From G020354785 sp964521285 (GTDB lineage: Bacteria > Bacteroidota > Bacteroidia > Bacteroidales > UBA10428): a DNA stretch of 30,870 bases. The stretch is from NCBI GenBank assembly GCA_964521285.1, contig CAZFQS010000030.1, positions 1-30,870 on the forward strand, read 5' to 3'. Under the pieces are notes generated by a model, which ran no database searches, was not told the DNA's origin, and was given only the letters and a program-made list of their open reading frames with translations. Positions 16,003 through 24,472 of the stretch are shown piece after piece (position 1 is the first letter of the stretch; the number at the start of each line of letters is the position of its first letter). The position numbers were made by a program, and so were the translations under genes.

Positions 16003-16056
16003 AAAAAAGTGAGCGTAACAAAGTTTTTATCAGAGTAAAAACAATTGTTAGCTCAC
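16003..16056 (-). terminator. Strong rho-independent terminator for the minus-strand DUF3160 operon
   Basis: Read on the minus strand, GTGAGCTAACAA pairs with TTGTTACGCTCAC (12 bp with one bulged base). Inside, GTTTTTA pairs with TAAAAAC around a CTCTGA loop. Six T follow immediately (the A-run at 16003-16008). It lies just after the end of the membrane-protein gene at 16071. The hairpin could also affect plus-strand transcripts from the gene ending at 15920, but the T tract favours the minus strand. Confidence 0.8.
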
Positions 16057-16070
16057 AATGATTCAGAGTC

Positions 16071-16571
16071 TTAAGCCTTTGCTTTGAATAATACCGAAGT
16101 AATCAATTCAATAAGTAATCCGTATACCATTCCCAGTATAATTGTCCATATGAACATACTTGCCATACTATAGTCGGGACTTTCAGGTGCCATTAGCCCG
16201 CTAAATGCCAGTGGAAGGCTAAATATCAATCCCATAACTAACCCGTGTATAGACCAATGTCTTAAAGAAATACAACTTATTCCTATAGCAAATCCTATTA
16301 AGGTCCTGCTTGCTATTATTTGTAAAGCAATTGGCAAAGCCACTTTTTCGGGACCACTTGAAGCAAGGGCAAAACATACAAAACCGAAAAGTACTCCTGA
16401 TAAGGCAGCAATAATGACACGAATATATAGCGTATTATCCCGAAAAACAAAAAATATGAATATTTTCGCTGATTATTGAAAATGCAGTATAACGACTCGT
16501 TTAACCGGCCTGGGAAAGGCAACTGGTATTTCCTTATGAAATGCTCTTAATGCATTTTCAAGGAGGTTCAT
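16071..16571 (-). pseudogene. Small multi-span membrane protein gene interrupted by one in-frame TAA
   Basis: From ATG 16571 the frame encodes 32 residues starting MNLLENALRAFHKEIPVAF, then meets TAA at 16473-16475. The very same frame then continues for 133 residues to the stop at 16071-16073. The second part has four hydrophobic segments, including IRVIIAALSGVLFGFVCFAL, LIGFAIGISCIS, LVMGLIFSLPLAFSGL and FIWTIILGMVYGLLIELI. It has no ATG, GTG or TTG before the GTG at 16343, which would cut off the first segment. A single nonsense change in an otherwise intact gene is the simplest reading. A start at 16343 giving 90 residues is the alternative. The family was not recognised. It begins 27 bases after the DUF3160 gene and ends at a strong terminator. 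Confidence 0.6.
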
Positions 16572-16597
16572 TTTGTAAATATGGTTATTTCTTAATC

Positions 16598-19177
16598 CTA
16601 TAACACCATAATCTTTCTTGATAATATTATTTTATCGGTTCTTAGCTTAACAATATATAATCCTTTTTCCCAGTCAGTTAAATCAATAGTTATATCATGT
16701 TCAGCAGGCATTAACGTACTGCTGAAAGGTGTATTAACCAGACTGCCGTTTGCATTATATACTTCAATATTTATATAGTTTTTAGTGTTCAGCAAAAAGC
16801 GGAGATGAACCATATTTGTTGCAGGATTGGGAAAAGCCAGCAGATAATCAATGTCATTGATAATCGCAGGTGGAGTAATACTTGTATAATTATATACGGT
16901 ACCTTTTAGTTCTCTGCCTGACGGTAATGTATCCCCGGAATTACTTGCCATATATAATGCGATCCAGTCAGGGCGCTCAGGTAGGTTTGTCTGGCTAAGA
17001 AACTTTTCCTGCCATTCCTGATCTGTATATCTGTAAAAATTATCTGTTACTTCATAATGGAATGATGCAACCGGACCGGTGAAAGCCATAAGCTGTTTCT
17101 GATTAACTGGATTAGGAGCCAGAAATACTCCTTTGTTGATATTGCCGTTTCCGACATGTAATACATGACCTACGATGAAACCAACCTCGTTTGTGGGTTG
17201 TGTATGTACATCAGCTACTATATAATCCAGGTTTAATCCAAGTTCAATATTGAAAAACAGATCACAAAACCAGCCGGTAATTGAAGGGCCGGAAGCCATA
17301 AAATCATTGATCATGGTTTTCAGGAACGTAATGTCATCCTCATCAATGGGTATTCCTGCCAGTTCCTTCCGGGCTATTGATTTGAAATTGCCCATAATTT
17401 CAGCATACCTTGTGTAATAGCTGACAATGTTATTATTACTGCTTAACTGAGTATTATCAAATACTTCCTGGAAGAAGTCAGCTGCATTTTGGGCAAAAAG
17501 CTGAAGTCTTTCATATAATGCAGGGTAGGGTTCAATATAGGTATAGGGGTAAGAACAACCTGTACCGCCTGTATAAGATTGTTTTCCATAAAGAATGTTG
17601 TCATGCCGCAGCTCAGCCCAGGATGTTAGTTGTGTATTAAGCTTTTCATGATGCCATGCGGTTGTTTGCATGAAATAAGGAAGCCTGTCAGATGAAGCAG
17701 GTGGATTTAACTCCCGGATTGCAGACAGCCATGTATTATATAATGATTGTTGCCAGAAATTTTCATCATAAGCATCAACCAGGTATTTCAGCGAAGAAAC
17801 TTTATAGGCATACTTATATTTTTCCATCTCATCCTTTAACAGGGCCATGGCATCTTCATTTCCAAACACTGCCATTACATCCAGAGGATCAGGAAGGCCA
17901 CGGTATACTTTTTTATCATTGTATATTATCCTGTCATACACTACTTCACTGGTTATATATGAGTCAATAAGGAATTTCTGCCCCAGTAATTTAAATGATA
18001 CTGGCAGCTTCCCGGGATCAGAGGAATAGGGATCCACATAAAAGAAATTAGACATTATTTTTTGCCCGTAATCATCAGATGCATCGAGTGTTTCCCTTAA
18101 TTGTTCATATACACTGTTGTTAAACAAATCTGCAGGTTCAACCAGCATATAATCGGTCAAATCCTTTAATTCGTCCGGTGTCAGATTATCATCAGGTCCG
18201 ACAAGGAATGTTATTATTTTTTCATGTTTATCCATCAACTCCTTTTTGCCGCAGGAATGTAATAATTCATTCAGCAGGATTGCGCCCAGTTGCATTCTTC
18301 GCAGTTCATCAACTGTCCAGTTCGGTTCCCACGGATTTTCAGGAGGAGCAGTCATTAAGAAATCTATTCTTCCAAGCCACATCATTGCCCTGAAATAATT
18401 TTCAAGACTTTTTTCTCCCTCGGGTGTATAAATTATCCTATTATAATGGCCTCGCGGCTTAAACTGGCTGAAATCAATCTTGCGCTCTCTTGATTCTGTG
18501 AACAGGGTAGTGAATTTCAATTGTTCATCCATTACAGCCTGAATAATTTCATTATATTTCTCAGGCTGGTGAGACTGGGGTGCATAAGTTTTATTAAGCA
18601 AAAGCGAGTATGCAACAGACACATAAAGGTCAACATCGGCCAGGACATCATTAAATCGCGGATCACTGCTATATTTGCTGTACAATGCAGGATAACTATT
18701 ATACATTGCCTTTAGCAATTCTATGAGGTTAGGCTCCAGAAATTGCCACTCAAGTGTCTGTAAAATAGCATCGTATGAATTATGCAATGTATAAAGCACA
18801 AAATCAGTGCTTATAAAAAGGGGCAGGTCGTGATAATAAATATTAACAAATGCTTCAGCCCAGCTATAGCTTTCCATCCGCTGTGATACCAGGAAATGAT
18901 TGTTTGCCAGCAACTCTTCCTCAGCAGGTGTAAGATTATATATATTGTTTATTGTATCATACCATGGAACATCATTAAGTCCGGTTGGGTAAGTTCTCGT
19001 TGCATAATAGACTGTCCTGGGAGGATTATTTCCCAGTAATTGATCAGTTGTAAGTGTCTTATTATCATTAAGAAACTGCATATAAGTTTCTTTATCAAAG
19101 GTGGTCTGAGCCTGAAGAATATAACCAGTTACAGTAAGAATAAACAGTATTGATGGTATAAAATATCTCGTTTTCAT
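16598..19177 (-). CDS. DUF3160-family exported protein with T9SS sorting domain
   Basis: This 859-residue protein has a signal peptide at about residues 1-23 (ending LQAQ). The long central part matches DUF3160, a family of unknown function. Telling segments are PLFISTDFVLYTLHNSYDAI, SQFKPRGHYNRIIY and YFRAMMWLGRIDF, followed later by VFGNEDAMALL, SYTGGTGCSYPY and a late DVHTQP. Residues about 780-859 form a T9SS type A sorting domain: LAFPNPATNMVHLRF, INIEVYNANGSLV, GLYIVKLRTDK and a basic end. The protein should therefore be moved across the outer membrane by the type IX system. It is the first gene of a two-gene minus-strand unit ending at the terminator near 16003-16056. No catalytic motif is evident, so neither enzyme nor binding function can be assigned. 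Confidence 0.87.
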   Translation of the reverse strand: MKTRYFIPSILFILTVTGYILQAQTTFDKETYMQFLNDNKTLTTDQLLGNNPPRTVYYATRTYPTGLNDVPWYDTINNIYNLTPAEEELLANNHFLVSQRMESYSWAEAFVNIYYHDLPLFISTDFVLYTLHNSYDAILQTLEWQFLEPNLIELLKAMYNSYPALYSKYSSDPRFNDVLADVDLYVSVAYSLLLNKTYAPQSHQPEKYNEIIQAVMDEQLKFTTLFTESRERKIDFSQFKPRGHYNRIIYTPEGEKSLENYFRAMMWLGRIDFLMTAPPENPWEPNWTVDELRRMQLGAILLNELLHSCGKKELMDKHEKIITFLVGPDDNLTPDELKDLTDYMLVEPADLFNNSVYEQLRETLDASDDYGQKIMSNFFYVDPYSSDPGKLPVSFKLLGQKFLIDSYITSEVVYDRIIYNDKKVYRGLPDPLDVMAVFGNEDAMALLKDEMEKYKYAYKVSSLKYLVDAYDENFWQQSLYNTWLSAIRELNPPASSDRLPYFMQTTAWHHEKLNTQLTSWAELRHDNILYGKQSYTGGTGCSYPYTYIEPYPALYERLQLFAQNAADFFQEVFDNTQLSSNNNIVSYYTRYAEIMGNFKSIARKELAGIPIDEDDITFLKTMINDFMASGPSITGWFCDLFFNIELGLNLDYIVADVHTQPTNEVGFIVGHVLHVGNGNINKGVFLAPNPVNQKQLMAFTGPVASFHYEVTDNFYRYTDQEWQEKFLSQTNLPERPDWIALYMASNSGDTLPSGRELKGTVYNYTSITPPAIINDIDYLLAFPNPATNMVHLRFLLNTKNYINIEVYNANGSLVNTPFSSTLMPAEHDITIDLTDWEKGLYIVKLRTDKIILSRKIMVL

Positions 19178-19355
19178 AATTCAGTATATAATTTAAGCAA
19201 GTTATTAAAAAATCTTAAGTGAATCAATTTTATGATGCAATCACCGGGCAAAAGGTTGCGTAGAGAAAAGGATGAAAATCATTTGAAATCCCGGGAGATG
19301 ATACTGCAACAGGAACAATAATAATAATGAATGAACTTTGTTGCTTGATTTTTTA

Positions 19356-19363
19356 TAAATTTG
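19356..19363 (+). promoter_or_regulatory. Candidate -7 box of the sigma factor gene
   Basis: TAAATTTG matches the Bacteroidota -7 consensus TAnnTTTG, 31 bases before the ATG at 19395. A TTTG at 19337-19340 could be the -33 element, but the 15-base gap is shorter than usual. The -7 match is the main support. Confidence 0.4.
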
Positions 19364-19377
19364 AAATTAAAGAATTA

Positions 19378-19396
19378 ATGTACAAAACCTGTACAT
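19378..19396 (+). promoter_or_regulatory. Stem-loop overlapping the sigma factor start codon
   Basis: ATGTACA and TGTACAT are perfect 7-bp arms around AAACC. The right arm ends inside the ATG (19395-19397) of the sigma gene. In RNA it could hide the start codon; in DNA the two TGTACA half-sites could bind a dimer. The left arm also opens a nine-codon frame (MYKTCTCTK) whose TGA overlaps the second in-frame ATG of the sigma gene at 19404. Confidence 0.45.
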
Positions 19397-19928
19397 GCAC
19401 CAAATGACAAGGCATAAAAACATTAAAATCGATAGTCTGATATTCGAAAATATTTACAGGGAATTTTATATTGACTTGTGCCGTTACTGCTTTCTATTTA
19501 TCAGAAGTGAAAAGACTGCTGAAGATATAGTGCAGGAACAATTTATTTATTTGTGGGAAAAGCGTGATGAAATCAGCATTCATACTTCAGTCAAATCATA
19601 TTTGTTTAAGGCTGTCAGAAATAAGTCGATTAATTACTTAAAAAGCAAATATGCAAATATCCATTTTGAGGACACGACTGTAATATTTGATATTGCTGAG
19701 TTCTCCACACCCAGTCATAAATACGAGACACAGGAACTTGAAAAAATAATTTACAAGGCTCTAAAAAGCTTGCCTGACAGATGCTATCACATTTTTTCCC
19801 TGAGCAGATACAGCCCTTTGAGTAATAGACAAATTGCCGAAAAACTAAGCATATCGGAAAAAACTGTTGAAAATCAAATAACCATTGCCTTAAAAATAAT
19901 TAAATCTTACCTTGATAAACACTGGTAA
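19395..19928 (+). CDS. ECF sigma factor, FecI-like
   Basis: This 177-residue extracytoplasmic-function sigma factor has region 2 at about residues 17-82 (IYREFYIDLCRYCFLFIRS, AEDIVQEQFIYLWEKR, SYLFKAVRNKSINYLKS) and region 4 at about 115-175 (ALKSLPDRCYHIFSLSR, LSNRQIAEKLSISEKTVENQI). It would direct RNA polymerase to the FecR-SusCD promoter once released by its anti-sigma factor. The ATG at 19395 is used here; Met4 at 19404 is an equally possible start, since the conserved region begins later. The anti-sigma gene follows after 232 bases, a long gap that leaves room for a dedicated promoter. The order sigma, FecR, SusC, SusD is the standard trans-envelope signalling layout of Bacteroidota. 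Confidence 0.93.
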   Translation: MHQMTRHKNIKIDSLIFENIYREFYIDLCRYCFLFIRSEKTAEDIVQEQFIYLWEKRDEISIHTSVKSYLFKAVRNKSINYLKSKYANIHFEDTTVIFDIAEFSTPSHKYETQELEKIIYKALKSLPDRCYHIFSLSRYSPLSNRQIAEKLSISEKTVENQITIALKIIKSYLDKHW

Positions 19929-20107
19929 TTATTTGCACTTTTTCTGACAATCTTATGTGCCTAAAGCTAATGCCCTGTCTTATTTCATTTCAGCAAACAG
20001 ATGCATGATTTATTAAAACCGGCGTATCCGGCATTTTATTTTAAATATTGCACAGGTGGAAGTAGCATAAAACTTTAGCTTGTACACGGTTGTATATAAA
20101 GATTATA

Positions 20108-20123
20108 TTTTTTTAGGGGGTAG
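20108..20123 (+). promoter_or_regulatory. Candidate sigma-dependent promoter element upstream of fecR-like gene
   Basis: A T-run followed by AGGGGGTAG stands out in the otherwise A/T-rich gap, about 40 bases before the FecR-like start. G-runs at this place are suggestive of an ECF-specific element, but no consensus could be checked. TTGTACAC near 20080 repeats the TGTACA half-site found at the sigma gene start. Confidence 0.25.
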
Positions 20124-20160
20124 AATATAAAATTTTGCCTTACTGTTAAACTGATAAAAA

Positions 20161-21171
20161 ATGAAATCAAAGATTAATATCGATTTACTCATTAAGTACA
20201 TAAAGAAAATACCGACCAAAGAAGAAAAAACACTGGTTGAAGAGTGGCTGAATGAGTCAGATGAAAACAGGAAACAGTATGAATCTTTTCTTTACTACTG
20301 GAATATTTCGGGAAGCAGCTTTACCGGTTTTACACCGGATATCACTGAGGGATGGATGAAAATAAAAAGTAAAACAGTTGATAAGGCTGACAAAAAACGA
20401 CGAAGACAAACAAAACTTTATATAATAAAAATAGCAGCAGCAGTAATATTATTATTCTGTTTAAGCTGGGGTTCTATAAAAATTTTAAATAACCGGTTTT
20501 TACTGTTTCAGAACAAAGTAATATATGCTGCAACAGATAAGGTTAAAAAAGTAATACTTAGTGATAATTCAATAGCATGGCTTAATACCGGAAGTCAGTT
20601 AATAACTCCGCGGCAATTTAATAACAATAGAAGGCGTGTATGTTTAACAGGGGAGGCTTTTTTCGATATAAAAAGTAATCCTCATAATCCTTTTTTTGTT
20701 AAAACCGGTGAAACAATGACCATGGTATTGGGGACATCTTTTAATATTAAGACAAAAGCCGGAGAAAAACCCGTGAGTGTCACAGTTGAAACAGGGAGGG
20801 TGACATTCTATAAAATTCTCAAAAGGTCGGGCATGATTATTCTTGAATCCGGAGACATGGGAATATATAACAAAACGACCAAAACACTGGAAAAGAGAAA
20901 AAATCCTGACATTAATTATTTATCATGGAAAACACGTGAACTGGTATTCTATAATACAACCCTTAAAAATGTTTGCAGGACATTAAACGATTATTACCAC
21001 ATAAATATTCTAACCAGTGAACTTCCTGAAAACGACCTGGTTTTTACAGGTTCATTTAATAATGCGCTGCTGGAAGAAACATTGAAAGTCATAGAATTAA
21101 CACTGGATGTGAAATTTATTAAGGCAGGGGAGGGAGAAAATCTGATATTTACGATTAAGTTAAGTAATTAA
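20161..21171 (+). CDS. FecR-family anti-sigma factor
   Basis: This 336-residue inner-membrane protein has a cytoplasmic N-terminus (1-84) of the sigma-binding type (IKYIKKIPTKEEKTLVEEWL). One membrane helix lies at about 86-107 (IIKIAAAVILLFCLSWGSI). A periplasmic FecR domain covers about 118-215, with SIAWLNTGSQL, GEAFFDIKSNPHNPFFVKT and LGTSFNIK. A C-terminal DUF4974-type domain spans about 258-334 (LVFYNTTLKNVCRTLNDYY, FTGSFNNALLEETLKVI). It holds the sigma factor inactive until contacted by the STN domain of the SusC transporter encoded 11 bases downstream. Length and domain order are normal for Bacteroidota FecR proteins. Confidence 0.95.
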   Translation: MKSKINIDLLIKYIKKIPTKEEKTLVEEWLNESDENRKQYESFLYYWNISGSSFTGFTPDITEGWMKIKSKTVDKADKKRRRQTKLYIIKIAAAVILLFCLSWGSIKILNNRFLLFQNKVIYAATDKVKKVILSDNSIAWLNTGSQLITPRQFNNNRRRVCLTGEAFFDIKSNPHNPFFVKTGETMTMVLGTSFNIKTKAGEKPVSVTVETGRVTFYKILKRSGMIILESGDMGIYNKTTKTLEKRKNPDINYLSWKTRELVFYNTTLKNVCRTLNDYYHINILTSELPENDLVFTGSFNNALLEETLKVIELTLDVKFIKAGEGENLIFTIKLSN

Positions 21172-21182
21172 ATTTCAGTGAA

Positions 21183-24100
21183 ATGGTAAAGAGTAATTTT
21201 ATAATTACAATAATTTTCTGCTTATTTCCTGTTTTCGTATCAGGACAAAAACAGGCAAAAATTCCGGATAAAATTATTTATCTCGAAGTAAAAATATATA
21301 CCCTGGACGAAATACTTGAAGTACTCAGTGAAACAGAAGGAGTGAATCTGACTTACAATAAGAATGAGCTTCCTGTTGAAGGCAAGATAAATATCAGTAA
21401 GACAGAATATTCTTTAAATGAACTGCTGGAAATAATAACAAATCAATTGCCGGTTGAATATACAATAATAAATAAACATATAATTCTTAAGAAACGGAAA
21501 CTGGAGAAGAAATACCGGTTAAGTGGCATGGTAACTGATAACCAGTCGGGGGAAGCAATGATAGCCGTGAATGTATATGTGAAAGAAAGCCTGAAAGGAT
21601 GCGTATCCGATAATAACGGCAAGTATATACTTAATCTTCCTCCGGGGCAGTATATCATAATATATAGTTATATGGGATACGAAATCCGGGAAATACCTGT
21701 CAATCTTTATAGTGATGTGAATGTGGATATACATATGGACCAAAGTGAAAAAGAAATTGAAGAGGTAAGAATATCAGCCCAAAGGCAGTTTTTCGGAAAC
21801 ATGGAAAAAGGAAGGTCTATACAGAAGATAGGCTTAAAAGAAATACAACTGGAGAACATAAATAATGTATCGGATATATTACATGCAAGGTTATCGGGAA
21901 TCTGGGCTACCAAAACATCGGGGGCCCCTGGCGATCATGTAAAAATCAGGGTGAGGGGATTAAACTCGTTATTTGCCAGTGATGATCCCTTATATGTGGT
22001 TGACGGGGTACAAATACCCAACGTTAATTTAAAAACACTTGGCGTTACACATTTAAATGTTAATGATATTGAGAACATTACGGTGTTGAAGGATGCTTCA
22101 TCAACTGCCTTATATGGGTATCAGGGAGGTAGCGGTGTAATTATTATAGACACCAGAAGAGGAGGAGGAAAGAATGAAATAAACTTTGAATCAAAAGTTG
22201 GTTTTCAGAGGTTTACAAACATGTACGATTTAATGAATACCGAAGATTATCTTGCCTCAATGGATTCGAGCCAAAGTATTAATCAAGTATATATAAGAAA
22301 ATATTATCCTGAATATACAGATTCACTAGAGAGTATTGACTGGCAGGATGTGTTTTTTCAGGACGGAATGGTAACAGAATACCAATTATCGGCCTCAGGA
22401 ACAAAAATTAAAACTAATTATTACCTGTCGGCAAATTACTATTCACATGAGGGTATTGTAAAACATTCATCTTATGATAAAATGACCTTTTCAGCGAATC
22501 TGGGAAGAAAAATTAGTAAGAATCTTAATGCGGAATTATCGTTGAAATACAGTTATCAGGAGAATAACAATAATCTTGATAATTATCTTGGAAACGAACT
22601 TCTATATGCCGGTATAAATAAACCCCCATGCCTGCATGATATTCCGGACTCTCTATATCGTAAGGTTCTTACAGATATTGACACTGTGTTATTGACAAAT
22701 TATATTGAATACACTCCTTTGGAATATGCTTATGATCCCAATGATTATATTAATAATGTTACCAAACAACAGGACATTTCAATATATTCTGCTCATCTAT
22801 TTGTTAATTACCGTATTAAAGATAATATCAACTTTAATTTTTCTTCGTCTTTTTCCAAAAGAAACCAGCATTATATTCTGAATCAGAAAAATTATGATCA
22901 CGGCCCGCTTCCAAAGTATATTGAAAGTGATGAAAACTATCTTGTCTTTAATCATCAGTATAATTTGTCATATAATAAAGAATTTCAGGATCATTCTTTC
23001 AGATTTATTGCAGGCATAAAATCTTATACAGATAATGTATACTGGAATATCGATTCAATGAATTATCCATATAAAGAATTCGGTATTCCTTTTGATGCGG
23101 CAGGTGAATTATCAAAAGGTACTATGGCAATTCACGGATTAAATGGAGCCGTTATCAGATCAATAAACTCATATGTTAGCCACTTAAATTATTCTTTCAA
23201 ATATCGATATAGCATTTCTTTAGCAGTAAATTACGATCACCTGAAAGAGGGTAATTATGTTAAACTTAAGGATATTTTCCCTTCTGTTGCCATAAATTGG
23301 GCCATAGCAAAGGAACCGTGGTTGAACCTTAAATGGTTAAATGAGTTTAATGTTTATGCAAATTACGGAGCATCGGGAAATTACCCTTTAAATGCTTTAT
23401 CTAATGATCTTTATGTAGAAAAAGGATATACGTACATTGACACAAATCTGGTTGGTTATGCAATTGATCAACTGGCAAATCATCATTTGAAACATGAAGA
23501 AATTACCGAAATAAATTTTGGGATTAGAACTTCTCTTTTTAACCAGAGGCTAAAACTGGCAGGCAGCTATTTCCATAAAGTAAATTCTGACCTGATAATT
23601 AATCGTGAAATACCCGTTCATTACGGAGGAGGACATTTATTCCTTAATATAGGAGAACTGGAAAACAAAGGTATAGACCTTGGCCTCGAACTTATACCTG
23701 TTAAAACATTAAAATTCTTATGGTATTCCCGTGTAAATATTTCATTTAATAACCAGAAAATCAGAAAACTCGATATACAGGATACGATTTTATTGATTGA
23801 TACTGATATACTTTTTCCTGATTTTATAATTTCCAAAAATGGTAATCTGGGAAATATAAATGGTTATAAATATCTGGGGAAATATACTGAAGAAGACAAA
23901 CAGGCCAGGCTGACAGAATATGTAAAAATATTAGGTGGCAAATTTTTAAATGCAGATACAATAATCAGAAGGGCTCTGGATGTAAACGATAAAGTTGTAA
24001 TTGGTAATTCTCTTCCTGATTTTTCATGGAACTTTTATAGCTCATTCGTTTATAAGAACTTTTCAGTTGACATGTTATGGTACGGTGTAGCAGGCGTTGA

Positions 24101-24470
24101 AAAATACAATGCAACAAGGGCAGCATCATATATCACTGGGACCAATTCCGAAATTAATCAGTTAATTTATGATACTATTGGTGTTATCAGGAGCCCATAT
24201 TTTTATGAGTCATCATATTTTGTTGAAGATGCCGGTTTTGTCAGGTTGAAGAGCTTAACATTTTCATATTCCCCCAAAAAGCTTTTTTATAATTATATTA
24301 ATATGAAATTCTCATTAAGTCTTGAAAACTTAATAACCTTTACAAAATTTAAAGGATACGATCCTGAAACCACTATTTATACAGATAATTCTTTTTCAGA
24401 TTTTGCAGTTGACAGGGGAGCCTATCCTATACCAAAAGCAATTTATGCAAGTATAAATTTAACGTTTTAA
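21183..24470 (+). CDS. SusC/RagA-type TonB-dependent transporter with STN signalling domain
   Basis: This 1095-residue outer-membrane transporter has a signal peptide at about 1-21. An STN domain covers about 33-110 (YTLDEILEVLSETEGVNLTY, SLNELLEIITNQLPVEY). A carboxypeptidase-regulatory-like domain covers about 113-195 (LSGMVTDNQSGEAMIAVNVY, GKYILNLPPGQY). The plug spans about 218-325: VKIRVRGLNSL, DPLYVVDGVQIPN, DIENITVLKDASSTALYG and GVIIIDTRRG. A beta-barrel runs to the final aromatic-containing strand ASINLTF. It takes up large glycans or peptides with TonB energy, and the STN domain passes substrate status to FecR. The SusD gene follows after two bases. The cargo cannot be inferred, since no glycosidase, sulfatase or peptidase gene is attached to this locus within the window. 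Confidence 0.96.
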   Translation: MVKSNFIITIIFCLFPVFVSGQKQAKIPDKIIYLEVKIYTLDEILEVLSETEGVNLTYNKNELPVEGKINISKTEYSLNELLEIITNQLPVEYTIINKHIILKKRKLEKKYRLSGMVTDNQSGEAMIAVNVYVKESLKGCVSDNNGKYILNLPPGQYIIIYSYMGYEIREIPVNLYSDVNVDIHMDQSEKEIEEVRISAQRQFFGNMEKGRSIQKIGLKEIQLENINNVSDILHARLSGIWATKTSGAPGDHVKIRVRGLNSLFASDDPLYVVDGVQIPNVNLKTLGVTHLNVNDIENITVLKDASSTALYGYQGGSGVIIIDTRRGGGKNEINFESKVGFQRFTNMYDLMNTEDYLASMDSSQSINQVYIRKYYPEYTDSLESIDWQDVFFQDGMVTEYQLSASGTKIKTNYYLSANYYSHEGIVKHSSYDKMTFSANLGRKISKNLNAELSLKYSYQENNNNLDNYLGNELLYAGINKPPCLHDIPDSLYRKVLTDIDTVLLTNYIEYTPLEYAYDPNDYINNVTKQQDISIYSAHLFVNYRIKDNINFNFSSSFSKRNQHYILNQKNYDHGPLPKYIESDENYLVFNHQYNLSYNKEFQDHSFRFIAGIKSYTDNVYWNIDSMNYPYKEFGIPFDAAGELSKGTMAIHGLNGAVIRSINSYVSHLNYSFKYRYSISLAVNYDHLKEGNYVKLKDIFPSVAINWAIAKEPWLNLKWLNEFNVYANYGASGNYPLNALSNDLYVEKGYTYIDTNLVGYAIDQLANHHLKHEEITEINFGIRTSLFNQRLKLAGSYFHKVNSDLIINREIPVHYGGGHLFLNIGELENKGIDLGLELIPVKTLKFLWYSRVNISFNNQKIRKLDIQDTILLIDTDILFPDFIISKNGNLGNINGYKYLGKYTEEDKQARLTEYVKILGGKFLNADTIIRRALDVNDKVVIGNSLPDFSWNFYSSFVYKNFSVDMLWYGVAGVEKYNATRAASYITGTNSEINQLIYDTIGVIRSPYFYESSYFVEDAGFVRLKSLTFSYSPKKLFYNYINMKFSLSLENLITFTKFKGYDPETTIYTDNSFSDFAVDRGAYPIPKAIYASINLTF

Positions 24471-24472
24471 CT

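Noticed and set aside
16316..16522. 68-codon minus-strand frame across the membrane-protein gene
   Set aside because: It lies in a different frame from the continuous membrane-spanning reading frame and has no family resemblance; it is a shadow.
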